A stretch of DNA of 64,000 nt from Thiohalocapsa sp. (GTDB lineage: Bacteria > Pseudomonadota > Gammaproteobacteria > Chromatiales > Chromatiaceae), in the NCBI GenBank assembly GCA_028277725.1, contig JANQFX010000079.1:26030-90029 (forward strand), given 5' to 3'. How positions within the stretch are numbered: the first letter of the stretch is position 1; every line of letters starts with the position of its first letter. Below are positions 26,822 to 36,178 of this stretch, piece by piece. The translations under genes and the position numbers were made by a program. The notes under the pieces were generated by a model, which was given only the letters and a program-made list of their open reading frames with translations, did not search any database and was not told the DNA's origin.

Positions 26822-27661
26822 TTATTTGCGTGCGCCCGGGCCGTTCAGCTCCAGGCCGTTGTTCATGTAGGTCATGAAGTACTCGAGGTTGCGATATTCC
26901 TCGCCCTGGGCCGGGAACGGCTTGGCGCGGACCTGCTTGTTGCAGCCGGAGTAGCGGCGGTGCAGCGTACCCATCTCGCCCCACTTGGAGCGATAGACCG
27001 GGAAGTGCGTGGTGTGACCGAGGGCGGGGCTCAGGATCTCGGTCCGCAGCGTGGTGCCGGAGTTACCCAGATGGCAGCTGGCGCAGGCGAAGTTGAGCTG
27101 GCCGCGGCGGGCGAAATAGAACTCCTTGCCCTGCTCGTAGGCTTCGAGCGCGCGTGGATCGTCCTCGGGAATCTCGACGTCGACCACCTGACCGCGGGAC
27201 TCGTAGGTGATGTAGGCGAGCAAGTCGGCGATGGGGCCCTTCTTGTACTTGAGCGGTTCTTCGCCGTTGGCCTCGCGGCAGTTGTTCAGGGCCAGCGGCA
27301 GGGTCATCACCATGCCCTTGTCCTTGTCCCAATGCGGAAACTTGCCGGCGATGCCCGGGCCGTCCGGGAAGCAGTCGGCATAGGTCTTGCCGTTGGCGAA
27401 GGGGGTGTTCCACATGTCCTCGCCGTCGATGATGGCGGCCTCGTAGGGCGGGAACTCCTCGATGGCCTCCCAGTTCTCACGGCCGACGGGGTCGATGGAA
27501 TAAACACCATTGACGAAGTCGGTGCGCTCGACTTGCGGGAAGCGCTGCTCGAAGAACGCGTTCCAGGTCTCGCGGTCTTCCTCCGGGGTACTGGCGATTA
27601 GCGGCGCCGCCAGCAGACCGCCGACGCAGGCGGCGGTGATGGTGGTCAGAGTCTTATTCAT
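26822..27661 (-). CDS. soxA: Sulfur oxidation c-type cytochrome SoxA (mono-haem)
   Basis: SoxA pairs with SoxX to attach thiosulfate to the SoxY carrier. The 279-residue precursor has a signal peptide (residues 1-23). One haem-binding site is present, Cys193-x2-Cys196-His197 (ACASCHLGN). Cys97 and Cys128 fit the disulfide that replaces the second haem in mono-haem SoxA. Cys240 (RRYSGCNKQV) fits the active-site cysteine that ligates haem and is modified to a persulfide. The gene is preceded by the hairpin-rich element, then soxX. Confidence 0.95.
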   Translation of the reverse strand: MNKTLTTITAACVGGLLAAPLIASTPEEDRETWNAFFEQRFPQVERTDFVNGVYSIDPVGRENWEAIEEFPPYEAAIIDGEDMWNTPFANGKTYADCFPDGPGIAGKFPHWDKDKGMVMTLPLALNNCREANGEEPLKYKKGPIADLLAYITYESRGQVVDVEIPEDDPRALEAYEQGKEFYFARRGQLNFACASCHLGNSGTTLRTEILSPALGHTTHFPVYRSKWGEMGTLHRRYSGCNKQVRAKPFPAQGEEYRNLEYFMTYMNNGLELNGPGARK

Positions 27662-27738
27662 TGTGATGGTTCTCCGGTGGCGGTTCGTGGCGTGCGTCTG
27701 GGTCGAGTCGGCTCGGATTCGCTGCCGGTCGCGGTCGA

Positions 27739-27895
27739 CTAGGGAAGCGCTGATTTATCAGTGCTTCCCATGCGGGGCAGGATGCCCCGGCATTTTCGGC
27801 GACGTAAGTCGCTGAAAATGAAGCAAAGCGGAAATCAAATTTTCGCTTTGCGTGCTGAAGATGGGCAGGAAGCCCATTCTTCAGCGTCTCCCTAG
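27739..27895. mobile_element. MITE-like palindromic element between soxX and soxA
   Basis: A 157-bp element is bounded by CTAG on both sides. Its ends are inverted: CTAGGGAAGCGCTGA at 27739-27753 and, read inward from the right, CTAGGGAGACGCTGA. Inside, five hairpins follow one another with almost no spacing (27742-27769, 27770-27793, 27791-27820, 27823-27851, 27854-27885). There is no coding capacity. Terminal inverted repeats, a probable 4-bp target duplication and lack of genes define a MITE. IS5-type elements often duplicate CTAG/TA, so a related parent is possible. It begins 5 bases after the soxX stop. Confidence 0.75.
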
Positions 27896-27900
27896 TGCAG

Positions 27901-28272
27901 TCATAGCGACCAGATGTACTCGACGACGTCGACGAACTCCTTGTCGCTCAGGATGCCGTGCTTGCCGAAGGGCGGCATGACGACCTCCGGATTCTTGATG
28001 GTCGGGTCCCAAATCTGCAGGGCCACGTCGTTCTTGCTCTTGTAGCGGGTCTGCATGGCAACCAGCGCCGGACCGATGGCGCCGGGGGAGTCGGCGTCGG
28101 GCATGTAGTGACAAGCGACGCAGTTGCCGCGGGAGCGGTCCATGGCGACCGCCTTGCCTGCGTCGACGTCTCCGTCGAGGTCGAGCTCGGGCATTTCGGC
28201 CTGTGCGCCGACGCTCGCAAGCGCGAGCAGGGATGCCGCCGACAGGGCGTGCAGCTGTTTCTTGAGGGGCAT
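27901..28272 (-). CDS. soxX: Sulfur oxidation c-type cytochrome SoxX
   Basis: The 123-residue precursor has a signal peptide ending at AQA (residue 25). The haem site is Cys51-Val-Ala-Cys54-His55. Met99 in VVMPPFGKHGIL is the probable axial ligand. The start is preceded by AGGAGGTAACCCG, a very strong site. SoxX passes electrons from SoxA during oxidative coupling of thiosulfate to SoxYZ. It is the first gene of the leftward soxXAKL unit. Confidence 0.95.
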   Translation of the reverse strand: MPLKKQLHALSAASLLALASVGAQAEMPELDLDGDVDAGKAVAMDRSRGNCVACHYMPDADSPGAIGPALVAMQTRYKSKNDVALQIWDPTIKNPEVVMPPFGKHGILSDKEFVDVVEYIWSL

Positions 28273-28672
28273 CGGGTTACCTCCTATCGATCTTTGGCTA
28301 TCGTGCTTCGGCTGGGGTGGGGCGTGGTGCCCTGGTCGGCGCGGACCGTCGGTCGGCGTACGGTGGCGTTTCGTTGTTGTTGTGACCCTGCCGGGGCGGC
28401 GGGCGCCGGCCCGATCGCGTCGGGCGGTCGTCTCGGGGCGGGCTGTCCAACTGCAAGCGTCGGCTTCTTGACCCGGCCCAAAATGGGGTCTAGGCGCGAC
28501 CTACGTCGCTCCCACGGCGGCCGATGGTGCCGCCGACTGCTGCAAAACGCAAGTCCTGTCAATGCGGATTTGCAACCGAAAGCTATCGACAGCATCCGCC
28601 CTGGGAAATTCCCGCCCCGAGGCGGCACCGCAGCCGCCGTGCGCTAAGCCCTGCCCGGCGTCATCCTCTCCA
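28273..28672. other. Upstream region of soxXAKL
   Basis: This 400-base stretch separates soxX from the response regulator gene that ends at 28673. It must hold the soxX promoter. A TTGACA hexamer (minus strand, near 28557-28562) is a possible -35, but I see no matching -10. No credible gene is present. Confidence 0.4.
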
Positions 28673-29308
28673 TCAGTTCTCCGCTGCATTGGTTGCCCTG
28701 TCCGGGTAGACCAACAGCACCATGCGCATGAGTTCGGATAGCGAGCGCGCCTCGAGCTTCTCCATCACCTTGGCCCGGTGGGCCTCCACGGTGGACTGGC
28801 TGATGCCGAGATCGGCGGCGATGACCTTGTTGCGCTTGCCGGCCAGGATCTGCTCAAGCACCTCGCGCTCGCGTTTGGTGAGGCGTTCGAGGCGGTCCTG
28901 GACCTGGGCCACCTCCAATGCCTTGCCGCGCTGCTCCTGATCCAGTTCCAGCGCCCGGTGCACGGCGTCGAGCAGGGCCTGGTCGTTGAACGGCTTTTCG
29001 ATGAAGTCCACGGCCCCGTTCTTGACCGCCCGCACGGCCATGGGGACATCGCCGTGACCGGTGATGATGATGATGGGTGGGTGCAGGGGTTCTTCGGTCA
29101 GCCGCTCCTGCAGCTCCAGGCCGCTCATGTGGCGCATACGCACATCGAGCACGAGGCAGCCGGGGCGCTTGGGGTCGAAGCAGTTCAGGTATGCCCAGGC
29201 GGAGTCGAAGGTCTCTGCCGCCAAGCCCACCGAGTCCATCAAGAGGCCGATGGCCTCGCGGACCTCGTCGTCGTCGTCGACGATGAACACCGTGGGGTCG
29301 TTACTCAT
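28673..29308 (-). CDS. FixJ/LuxR-type two-component response regulator
   Basis: The 211-residue protein has a receiver domain (residues 6-120) with acidic residues 11-13, phospho-acceptor Asp55 (LVLDVRM) and the lysine in EKPF. A linker and a LuxR-type helix-turn-helix follow (LTKREREVLEQILAGKRNK, ISQSTVEAHRAKVMEKL). It belongs to the FixJ/TtrR/NodW group. Its start overlaps the kinase stop by 4 bases, so the pair is co-expressed. Lying between soxX and soxB, it most likely controls sox transcription in response to a sulfur compound or redox signal. Confidence 0.9.
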   Translation of the reverse strand: MSNDPTVFIVDDDDEVREAIGLLMDSVGLAAETFDSAWAYLNCFDPKRPGCLVLDVRMRHMSGLELQERLTEEPLHPPIIIITGHGDVPMAVRAVKNGAVDFIEKPFNDQALLDAVHRALELDQEQRGKALEVAQVQDRLERLTKREREVLEQILAGKRNKVIAADLGISQSTVEAHRAKVMEKLEARSLSELMRMVLLVYPDRATNAAEN

Positions 29309-30999
29309 GCGCGCTCTCCAGCGTAATCTGTCTCGCTGCCGCCGGTATGTAGCGAGTTTGCGGCGTCTTGTGGCCCGCCACAGTCGTCGACATGGGGCAG
29401 GCTGAAGAAAAACGTGGCGCCGATGCCGGGGGTGGAGTCCACCCGCAAGCGGCCGCCGTGGGCATCGATAATGCCATGGCTGATGGACAGCCCGACGCCC
29501 AGTCCCTGGGGCTTGGTGGTGACGAAGGGCTCGAACAAGTGCTCCGGCGAGCCCTTGCCGAGTCCGGGGCCGGTGTCCACAATCCGCATCTCGACCACGT
29601 CGCCGTTGCGTCGGGCGAGGAGCAGCACCCGGCGCTCGCGGAGTTGCTCCGACATGGCCTCCAAGGCGTTGCGAACGAGGTTCAAGAGCACCTGCTCGAT
29701 CTGCGTGCGTTGCGCCATGACGCAGTCGGCGCCGAAGCCGACCTGCCGATGCAACAGCACGCCGGCGCGGCGTGCATCCTCGCGCATCAGCACCAGGACG
29801 GTCTCGAAGATGTCCGCCACCGCGACAGGGGCCATTTCCGGCTCCTCCTTGCGCACGAAGCGGCGGATGTGACGTATGACCTCGCCGGCGCGTTCCGCCT
29901 GATCGGCGATCTTGGTCATGACCTCCAGACAAGTGGCCACGGTTGCGCGCTCGGCGTCGATCATGCGCACGCAGGCGCGGGCGTTGGTCGAGATGGCGGT
30001 GAGCGGCTGGTTGAGCTCGTGGGCGATGCCCGACGCCATTTCGCCGAGGGTGCTCAGACGCATGAAGTGTGCCTGCTCCGCCTCCTGCCGTCGGAATCGG
30101 TCGGCGGCCTCACGCCGCTCGGTGATGTCGCGGCAGACGACGACGGTGCCGATGGTGGTGCCCTGTTCGTCGCGAATCGGCGTGGCGCTGTACTCGACCG
30201 GGAAACTGGAGCCGTCGCGGCGCCAGAAGACGTCCTCGTCGACGAAGCGCGGCTGTTCGTCGCGGAACGTGGCGTAGACTGGGCAGTCATCTTTCGGGTG
30301 CGGTTCGCCGTCCGCGCGGGTGTGGTGGATGATCTCGTGGGTCTCGTTGCCGATGAGTTCTTCCGCGCGCCAGCCCGACATGCCCTCCATAGCCTTGTTG
30401 ACGAAGGTGGTGCAGCCGTTCAGGTCGACGCCGTAGATGCCCTCGGCCACGGAATCGAGGATGAGCTGGTGGCGCCGTTCCAGGCGCGTATTGGCGCGGC
30501 TCAGGCGGTGGTTGAGCTGCAGCACTCGGCTCGTCAGCAGCACCATGGCCAGCAGGGCGACAACGCCGGCCAGGACCGCAAGCCAGTATTGGGCCAAGGC
30601 GTCGAGCAGTGTGAAACGGGCCTCTTCGTCGTAGGGGGCGCGATGCTCTTCGCGCAGCAGTTTTTGCACGCTTTGGTAGTCCAGGGGCACGGTCCAGTCG
30701 GAGTAGCCGCCGGCGCGCGCCGCGGTACTGTCGGCCGGCATCTGCAGCAGCGCCACCGCCGGTTCCACCGCGTCGAAGTCCAGCGGTACCACCGAGAACC
30801 GGTGACCGGGCACCTGTAACGTCAGGTAGTCCGCGGTCGGAGCCCAGTGGTCGCGGGTGTGCGCGTCGCCGCCATGGCTGAGCACGCCGATGCGCACCTC
30901 TCGCTGGCCGTCCGCGGCGGACGCCGTGGAGTCGGCGCCTTGGGCGGGCAGGGCTGTCGGCAGCAAGGATAGGAGCAGGATCAGCGACAGGGCCGGCAT
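29305..30999 (-). CDS. Membrane sensor histidine kinase, TtrS-like with shortened sensor domain
   Basis: The 564-residue protein has a signal peptide (1-21), a short periplasmic part (about 32-125), one membrane helix (about 138-158), a PAS domain (about 172-295), and a kinase core. The phospho-acceptor is His327 in GIAHELNQPLTA. ATP-binding motifs NLVRNALEAM, DTGPGLGKG and GLGVGLSIS are intact. The periplasmic part matches the beginning (VRIGVLSHGG, WAPTADYL) and the end (ALLQMPADSTAARAGGY, WTVPLDYQSV) of the PhnD/TtrS-type ligand-binding domain. The middle, normally about 170 residues, is missing around residue 82. It may therefore sense through PAS or be altered in ligand response. Confidence 0.85.
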   Translation of the reverse strand: MPALSLILLLSLLPTALPAQGADSTASAADGQREVRIGVLSHGGDAHTRDHWAPTADYLTLQVPGHRFSVVPLDFDAVEPAVALLQMPADSTAARAGGYSDWTVPLDYQSVQKLLREEHRAPYDEEARFTLLDALAQYWLAVLAGVVALLAMVLLTSRVLQLNHRLSRANTRLERRHQLILDSVAEGIYGVDLNGCTTFVNKAMEGMSGWRAEELIGNETHEIIHHTRADGEPHPKDDCPVYATFRDEQPRFVDEDVFWRRDGSSFPVEYSATPIRDEQGTTIGTVVVCRDITERREAADRFRRQEAEQAHFMRLSTLGEMASGIAHELNQPLTAISTNARACVRMIDAERATVATCLEVMTKIADQAERAGEVIRHIRRFVRKEEPEMAPVAVADIFETVLVLMREDARRAGVLLHRQVGFGADCVMAQRTQIEQVLLNLVRNALEAMSEQLRERRVLLLARRNGDVVEMRIVDTGPGLGKGSPEHLFEPFVTTKPQGLGVGLSISHGIIDAHGGRLRVDSTPGIGATFFFSLPHVDDCGGPQDAANSLHTGGSETDYAGERA

Positions 31000-31091
31000 G
31001 GACGGATCATTGGGGGTGGATCAGCAGATTTCACTCAGCAGCACCAGGGACATGGGTCCGATGACAATGGTGCGCGGCTGCGCCGGCGCCG

Positions 31092-31120
31092 TTGGCAAAG
31101 CGCCCGGGCTCGCATGTAGT
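31092..31120 (+). promoter_or_regulatory. Candidate sigma-70 promoter of soxB
   Basis: TTGGCA (31092-31097) and TGTAGT (31115-31120) are 17 bases apart. The match to consensus is five of six and four of six. Transcription would start near 31127, about 107 bases before soxB. Confidence 0.45.
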
Positions 31121-31233
31121 ATCGCGCCGACGACAACGATCCGGCTCCGCCGACGAGGGCCAGGTGGCGGTGGGTATGGCCTAGGCGACCGAACCAGCCG
31201 CCATCAGTAGAAACCAGAGGAGATGATAACCGA

Positions 31234-33021
31234 ATGTCCATTTCACGACGCGAATTCATGCGCTTGATGGGGCTTGCGGGGGCCGCGGGCATGCTTCCCA
31301 GCTCCGTGTTCGCGCAGGCCAAACAGCCGGGCGACCTGTACGAGGTGCCCAGGTTCGGCAATGTCACGCTGCTGCACATGACCGATTGCCATGCGCAGCT
31401 GAATCCCATCTATTTCCGCGAGCCGAACGTGAACATCGGCATGGGGCCGGCCTTCGGTAAGGCGCCTCACATCGTCGGCGAGAAACTGCTCAAGCACTTC
31501 GACATCCAGCCGGGCGGTATCGAGGCGCATGCCTTCACCTACCTGAACTACTCCGAGGCCGCGGAGCAGTTCGGCGCCGTCGGTGGCTTTGCGCACCTCA
31601 AGACCCTGGTGGACCGCATCCGCGCCGAGCGGGGCGACGGCAACAGCCTGCTCATGGATGGCGGCGACACCTGGCAGGGCTCCGGCACCGCCTACTGGAC
31701 CCGCGGCATGGATATGGTCGGCGCCTGCAATCGGCTCGGCGTCGATGTCATGACCGGGCATTGGGAGTTCACCTACCTCGACGAGGAGGTGATCAAGAAC
31801 ATCGGCGCATTCAAGGGTGACTTCGTCGCACAGAACGTTGCGGTGCGCGAGGAGGCCCTGTTCGACTATCGCTTCGCGGACTTCGGCGGTTTCGACGAGG
31901 ACGCCGGCCTGGCCTTCAAGCCCTACACCATCAAGGAGGTGGGTGGCGTGCGCATCGCCGTCATCGGCCAGGCATTCCCCTACACCCCTATCGCCAACCC
32001 GCAGCGCTTCATCCCGGATTGGACCTTCGGCATCCAGGACAGCCGTATGCAGGAGTTCGTCGATCAGGTGCGGGCCGACGAAGAGCCGGATCTGGTCGTG
32101 GTCATCTCGCACAACGGCATGGACGTGGACCTGAAAATGGCGAGCAGGGTGACCGGGATCGACATCATCTTCGGTGGCCATACCCACGACGGCATGCCGG
32201 CACCGAGCATCGTCGAGAACGCATCCGGCAAGACCCTCGTCACCAACGCCGGCTCCAACGGCAAGTTCCTCGGCGTCATGGACCTGGATGTGAAGGACGG
32301 CAAGCTGCGCGACTACCGCTACCGGCTCTTGCCCGTGTTCTCGAACCTGCTGCCGGCCGACGCGGACATGGCCGAGTACATCGAGGAGACCCGCGCGCCG
32401 TACCTGGACAAACTCACCGAGGAACTGGCCACGGCCGAGGAGGTCCTTTACCGCCGCGGCAACTTCAACGGAACCTTCGACCAGGTCATCTGCGACGCCC
32501 TGCGCAAGGTCAACGATGCCCAGATCAGCCTATCGCCCGGCTTCCGCTGGGGTACCACGGTGCTGCCGGGGCAGAAGATCACCATGGACAACGTCATGGA
32601 TCAGACCTGCATCACCTACCCGGAGACCTATCGCCGGGAGATGAAGGGCAGCGAGATCAAGGCCATCCTGGAGGACGTTTGCGACAACCTGTTCAACCCC
32701 GATCCCTATGTGCAGCAGGGGGGCGACATGGTGCGGGTCGGCGGGCTCGACTACGTCTGCGATCCCAGCGCCGGCATGAACGAGCGCATCACGGAGATGC
32801 AGCTCGACGACGGCACCAGGATCGAGGCCGACAAGACCTACGTCGTCTCGGGCTGGGCCACCGTCGGCAGCCAGTCCCCGGGCGAGCCGATCTGGGAGAC
32901 GGTCGCGACCTACCTGCGTGACGTCAAGACGGTCAAGATCGACAAGCTCAACACCCCCAAGCTCAAGGGCGTGAAGGGCAATCCGGGTATCGCCGACTAC
33001 GCCGGCGAGCTGTTGAGCTGA
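31234..33021 (+). CDS. soxB: Thiosulfohydrolase SoxB
   Basis: SoxB hydrolyses the terminal sulfonate from SoxY-bound sulfur chains as sulfate, using a dimanganese centre. The 595-residue precursor has a Tat-type signal (SRREFMRLMGLAGAAG, Arg5-Arg6). Metallophosphatase motifs are visible: LLHMTDCHAQLNP, LMDGGDTWQGSG, MTGHWEFTYL, VVISHNGMDVD and FGGHTHDGMP. The C-terminal 5'-nucleotidase-like domain follows from about residue 385. A GGAGATGATAACCGA site precedes the ATG. It is transcribed opposite to soxXAKL, with the two-component genes between. Confidence 0.97.
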   Translation: MSISRREFMRLMGLAGAAGMLPSSVFAQAKQPGDLYEVPRFGNVTLLHMTDCHAQLNPIYFREPNVNIGMGPAFGKAPHIVGEKLLKHFDIQPGGIEAHAFTYLNYSEAAEQFGAVGGFAHLKTLVDRIRAERGDGNSLLMDGGDTWQGSGTAYWTRGMDMVGACNRLGVDVMTGHWEFTYLDEEVIKNIGAFKGDFVAQNVAVREEALFDYRFADFGGFDEDAGLAFKPYTIKEVGGVRIAVIGQAFPYTPIANPQRFIPDWTFGIQDSRMQEFVDQVRADEEPDLVVVISHNGMDVDLKMASRVTGIDIIFGGHTHDGMPAPSIVENASGKTLVTNAGSNGKFLGVMDLDVKDGKLRDYRYRLLPVFSNLLPADADMAEYIEETRAPYLDKLTEELATAEEVLYRRGNFNGTFDQVICDALRKVNDAQISLSPGFRWGTTVLPGQKITMDNVMDQTCITYPETYRREMKGSEIKAILEDVCDNLFNPDPYVQQGGDMVRVGGLDYVCDPSAGMNERITEMQLDDGTRIEADKTYVVSGWATVGSQSPGEPIWETVATYLRDVKTVKIDKLNTPKLKGVKGNPGIADYAGELLS

Positions 33022-33180
33022 CCGAGCCCCAGCCGTCCTCGTATGCCGCGAGTCGAGGCATGCGCGGGCGGCCGGTCTCAGGCTGATCCCGCCGGGCTCG
33101 TCCGCGCGCGTCCGTTTGCCAGACTGTCAGTTCGCATGATTTCCAGCTTGCCTGATGACCAGTTCGCCTGACTTCAGGCT

Positions 33181-33654
33181 ATGACCGTTCATCGCAGCCT
33201 GCCGCCGTTGCGCATCCAGCCGCGGACTTCACGCTGGCTGCTCACCGTCGTCTTGCTCTACCACGCCGCCGCGATCGTTGTGCTGCTGCCATTGTCCGTT
33301 CTGAGTGGCTGGATTCGACTCGGCCTCGGCGGCGTCATCCTCTTGAGCCTCGCCTACACGCTCTGGGCCCAGGTGCTGCGCCGCGCGCCCTGGTCGGTCG
33401 TTACCGTGGACTGGAATGGGCTCGGCTGGCAGGCAACCTTCGGCAATGGCCGCAGCCATGAGGTCCGACTCGCGGGGTCGACCTATGTCGGCGTCCGCCT
33501 GGTCATTCTGCACATCCAGGTCCGCTGGTTCTGGCGTCCGACCCTGCTCCTCAGCGCAGACGCCGTGCCCGCGGATCAGCTGCGCCGACTGCGCGTCCTC
33601 CTGCGTCTGGGTATGGCGGGCAGGGCTGGGGATGGCGAGCTGGCGGCGCCTTGA
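33181..33654 (+). CDS. ygfX: YgfX (CptA)-like membrane protein
   Basis: The 157-residue protein has two membrane helices near the N-terminus (SRWLLTVVLLYHAAAIVVLL and IRLGLGGVILLSLAYTLWAQ). A C-terminal cytosolic part contains RPTLLLSADAVPADQLRRLR, similar to YgfX proteins. In E. coli ygfX (cptA) follows sdhE and was described as a toxin affecting cytoskeletal proteins. No sdhE-like gene is adjacent here. The identification rests on size, topology and C-terminal pattern. Confidence 0.6.
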   Translation: MTVHRSLPPLRIQPRTSRWLLTVVLLYHAAAIVVLLPLSVLSGWIRLGLGGVILLSLAYTLWAQVLRRAPWSVVTVDWNGLGWQATFGNGRSHEVRLAGSTYVGVRLVILHIQVRWFWRPTLLLSADAVPADQLRRLRVLLRLGMAGRAGDGELAAP

Positions 33655-33761
33655 GGGTGTTCGCCCAGCGCCCGACACTGCGAGCCAGTGCCGCGCCTAG
33701 CCTGCGCCGGATGCTTCCCGGGCCCCGGGGGCTATGCGGGCCGGCCCAGATCGGTGGACGT

Positions 33762-34916
33762 TCAGGTCAGTAGGCGCCTGAGCACTTCCGCGTAAATGGC
33801 TGCCAGCTGGTCGAGCTCCCGCACGCCGACGCACTCGTTGACCTTGTGGATGGTGGCGTTGACCGGACCGAGTTCCATGATCTGCGCACCGGTGGGCGCG
33901 ATAAAGCGCCCGTCGGAGGTGCCGCCAGCGGTGCTGGGCTCCGTCTGGATGCCGGTCACGGCCTCGATGGCCGCACGGCCGGCGTCCAGCAGCTCGCCCT
34001 GGGCCGTGAGGAAGGGCAGGCCCGACACACGCCAGTCGAGCTGGCAGTATTGGCCGCCGGGTTCGAGCCCGTGCTCGGTGAGGATGGCTTGGATGCGCTC
34101 CTGGATCGCCTCCGGCGTCTGCTCGGTGGAGAATCGCAGGTTGAACACGGCGTCCAGCGCGACCGGGATGACGTTGTCTGCGCCTGTGCCGGCGTTGATG
34201 TTGGAGAACTGCAGGCTGGTGGGTGGGAAGTGCTCGTTGCCCTCGTCCCAGGTCTCGGCCGCGATGGCGGCGATGGCCGTCGCCGCACGATGGATGGGGT
34301 TGTCCGCCAGCTGCGGGTAGGCCACGTGGCCCTGCTTGCCCTGGACTCTCAGCTTGCCGGTGAGGCTGCCGCGGCGCCCATGCTTGACGATGTCGCCGAG
34401 GCGCTCGGTACTGGAGGGTTCACCGACCAGGGCGTAGTCGATCGTCTCGCCGCGTGCCTCCAGTGCCTCGACGACCTTGCGCGTGCCGTCCACGGACGGG
34501 CCTTCCTCGTCGCTGGTGATGAGGAAGGCGATGGAGCCCTTGTGCTTCGGGTGGACGTCGAGGAAGCCTTCGGTGGCCGTGATCATGGCCGCCAGCGAGC
34601 CCTTCATGTCGCTGGCGCCGCGCCCGTAGAGCAAGCCGCCGCGGATGCTTGGTTCGAAGGGGTCCGTGTCCCACAGATCCCGCGGGCCCGGCGGGACCAC
34701 GTCCGTGTGGCCGGCGAAGCAGAACAGGGGGCCTTCGTCACCGCGGCGCGCCCAGAGGTTGTCCACCTCGCCGAAGCGCATGTGCTCGATCTCGAAGCCG
34801 AGTTGCTCCAAGTGCTCAGCCATCAGTTGTTGGCAGCCGGCGTCCTCGGGGGTGACGGAGGGCCGGGCGATCAGCTCGCGGGCGAGTTCGACGGTGGCGG
34901 ACAGGGGTCTGGTCAT
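33762..34916 (-). CDS. dapE: Succinyl-diaminopimelate desuccinylase
   Basis: DapE cleaves N-succinyl-LL-diaminopimelate to succinate and LL-diaminopimelate for lysine and murein synthesis. At 384 residues the length is normal. Zinc-site motifs of the M20 family are present: [36 protein letters not shown] and the C-terminal [10 protein letters not shown]. It starts at ATG 34916, overlapping the arsC-like gene stop by 4 bases. A longer in-frame reading upstream is a chance extension across that gene. Confidence 0.95.
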   Translation of the reverse strand: MTRPLSATVELARELIARPSVTPEDAGCQQLMAEHLEQLGFEIEHMRFGEVDNLWARRGDEGPLFCFAGHTDVVPPGPRDLWDTDPFEPSIRGGLLYGRGASDMKGSLAAMITATEGFLDVHPKHKGSIAFLITSDEEGPSVDGTRKVVEALEARGETIDYALVGEPSSTERLGDIVKHGRRGSLTGKLRVQGKQGHVAYPQLADNPIHRAATAIAAIAAETWDEGNEHFPPTSLQFSNINAGTGADNVIPVALDAVFNLRFSTEQTPEAIQERIQAILTEHGLEPGGQYCQLDWRVSGLPFLTAQGELLDAGRAAIEAVTGIQTEPSTAGGTSDGRFIAPTGAQIMELGPVNATIHKVNECVGVRELDQLAAIYAEVLRRLLT

Positions 34917-35256
34917 GACGGGAAGATGGCCTCGTATTGCGGCTCGGTGAAGCCGACGTGCCGGGCCTCGCCGGTGTCCAGCACGGGGCGGCGGATGAAG
35001 GTCGGCGTGTCGAGCATCACGGCGATGGCGCGCGCTTCGTCGAGGTGGTCGCGCACCTCGGGGTCCAGCTTGCGCCACATCTGCCCGCGCTTGTTGATCA
35101 GCGTCTCCCAGCCGAGCTCCGCGACCCAGCTCCGCAGCCGGGCCTCGTCGAGGCCGGCCTTCTTGTAGTCGTGGAACGCGTAGCCGATGCCACGCTCGTC
35201 CAGCCAGGCACGGGCCTTCTTGACGGTGCCGCAGTTGGGGATTCCGTAGAGAACCA

Positions 35257-35257
<1 letters not shown>
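34913..35257 (-). CDS. ArsC/Spx-family protein (YffB-like)
   Basis: The 114-residue thioredoxin-fold protein begins [20 protein letters not shown], with a lone Cys9 rather than CxxC. It contains [13 protein letters not shown] near the C-terminus, the RRP pattern of the ArsC/YffB group. YffB-like genes sit next to dapE in E. coli and other gammaproteobacteria. The role of this neighbour is unclear. It may act as a glutathione-dependent thiol protein rather than an arsenate reductase. It overlaps dapD by one base and dapE by four. Confidence 0.88.
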
Positions 35258-36078
<821 letters not shown>

Positions 36079-36178
36079 GTTGGGCTCCAGTCGGGATCTC
36101 GTCGGTTGGAATGTGGATGAAGAGCTGGTTAAGAGCTCGCTTGGGAATAGGGCTGACAGTTGCGCTGACGGGCTCCGC

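Noticed and set aside
26330..27601. 423-codon plus-strand frame across soxK and soxA
   Set aside because: It has no recognisable domain and is antisense to clear soxA and soxK genes with haem and signal motifs.
28540..28600. sigma-70 promoter for soxX based on a TTGACA hexamer
   Set aside because: No acceptable -10 at 16-18 bases, and the distance to soxX is long. Kept only as a note.
29368..30819. 483-codon plus-strand frame
   Set aside because: Antisense shadow of the histidine kinase. Composition is typical of reversed GC-rich codons.
33846..35168. 440-codon plus-strand frame
   Set aside because: Antisense to dapE and the arsC-like gene, which have full catalytic motifs.
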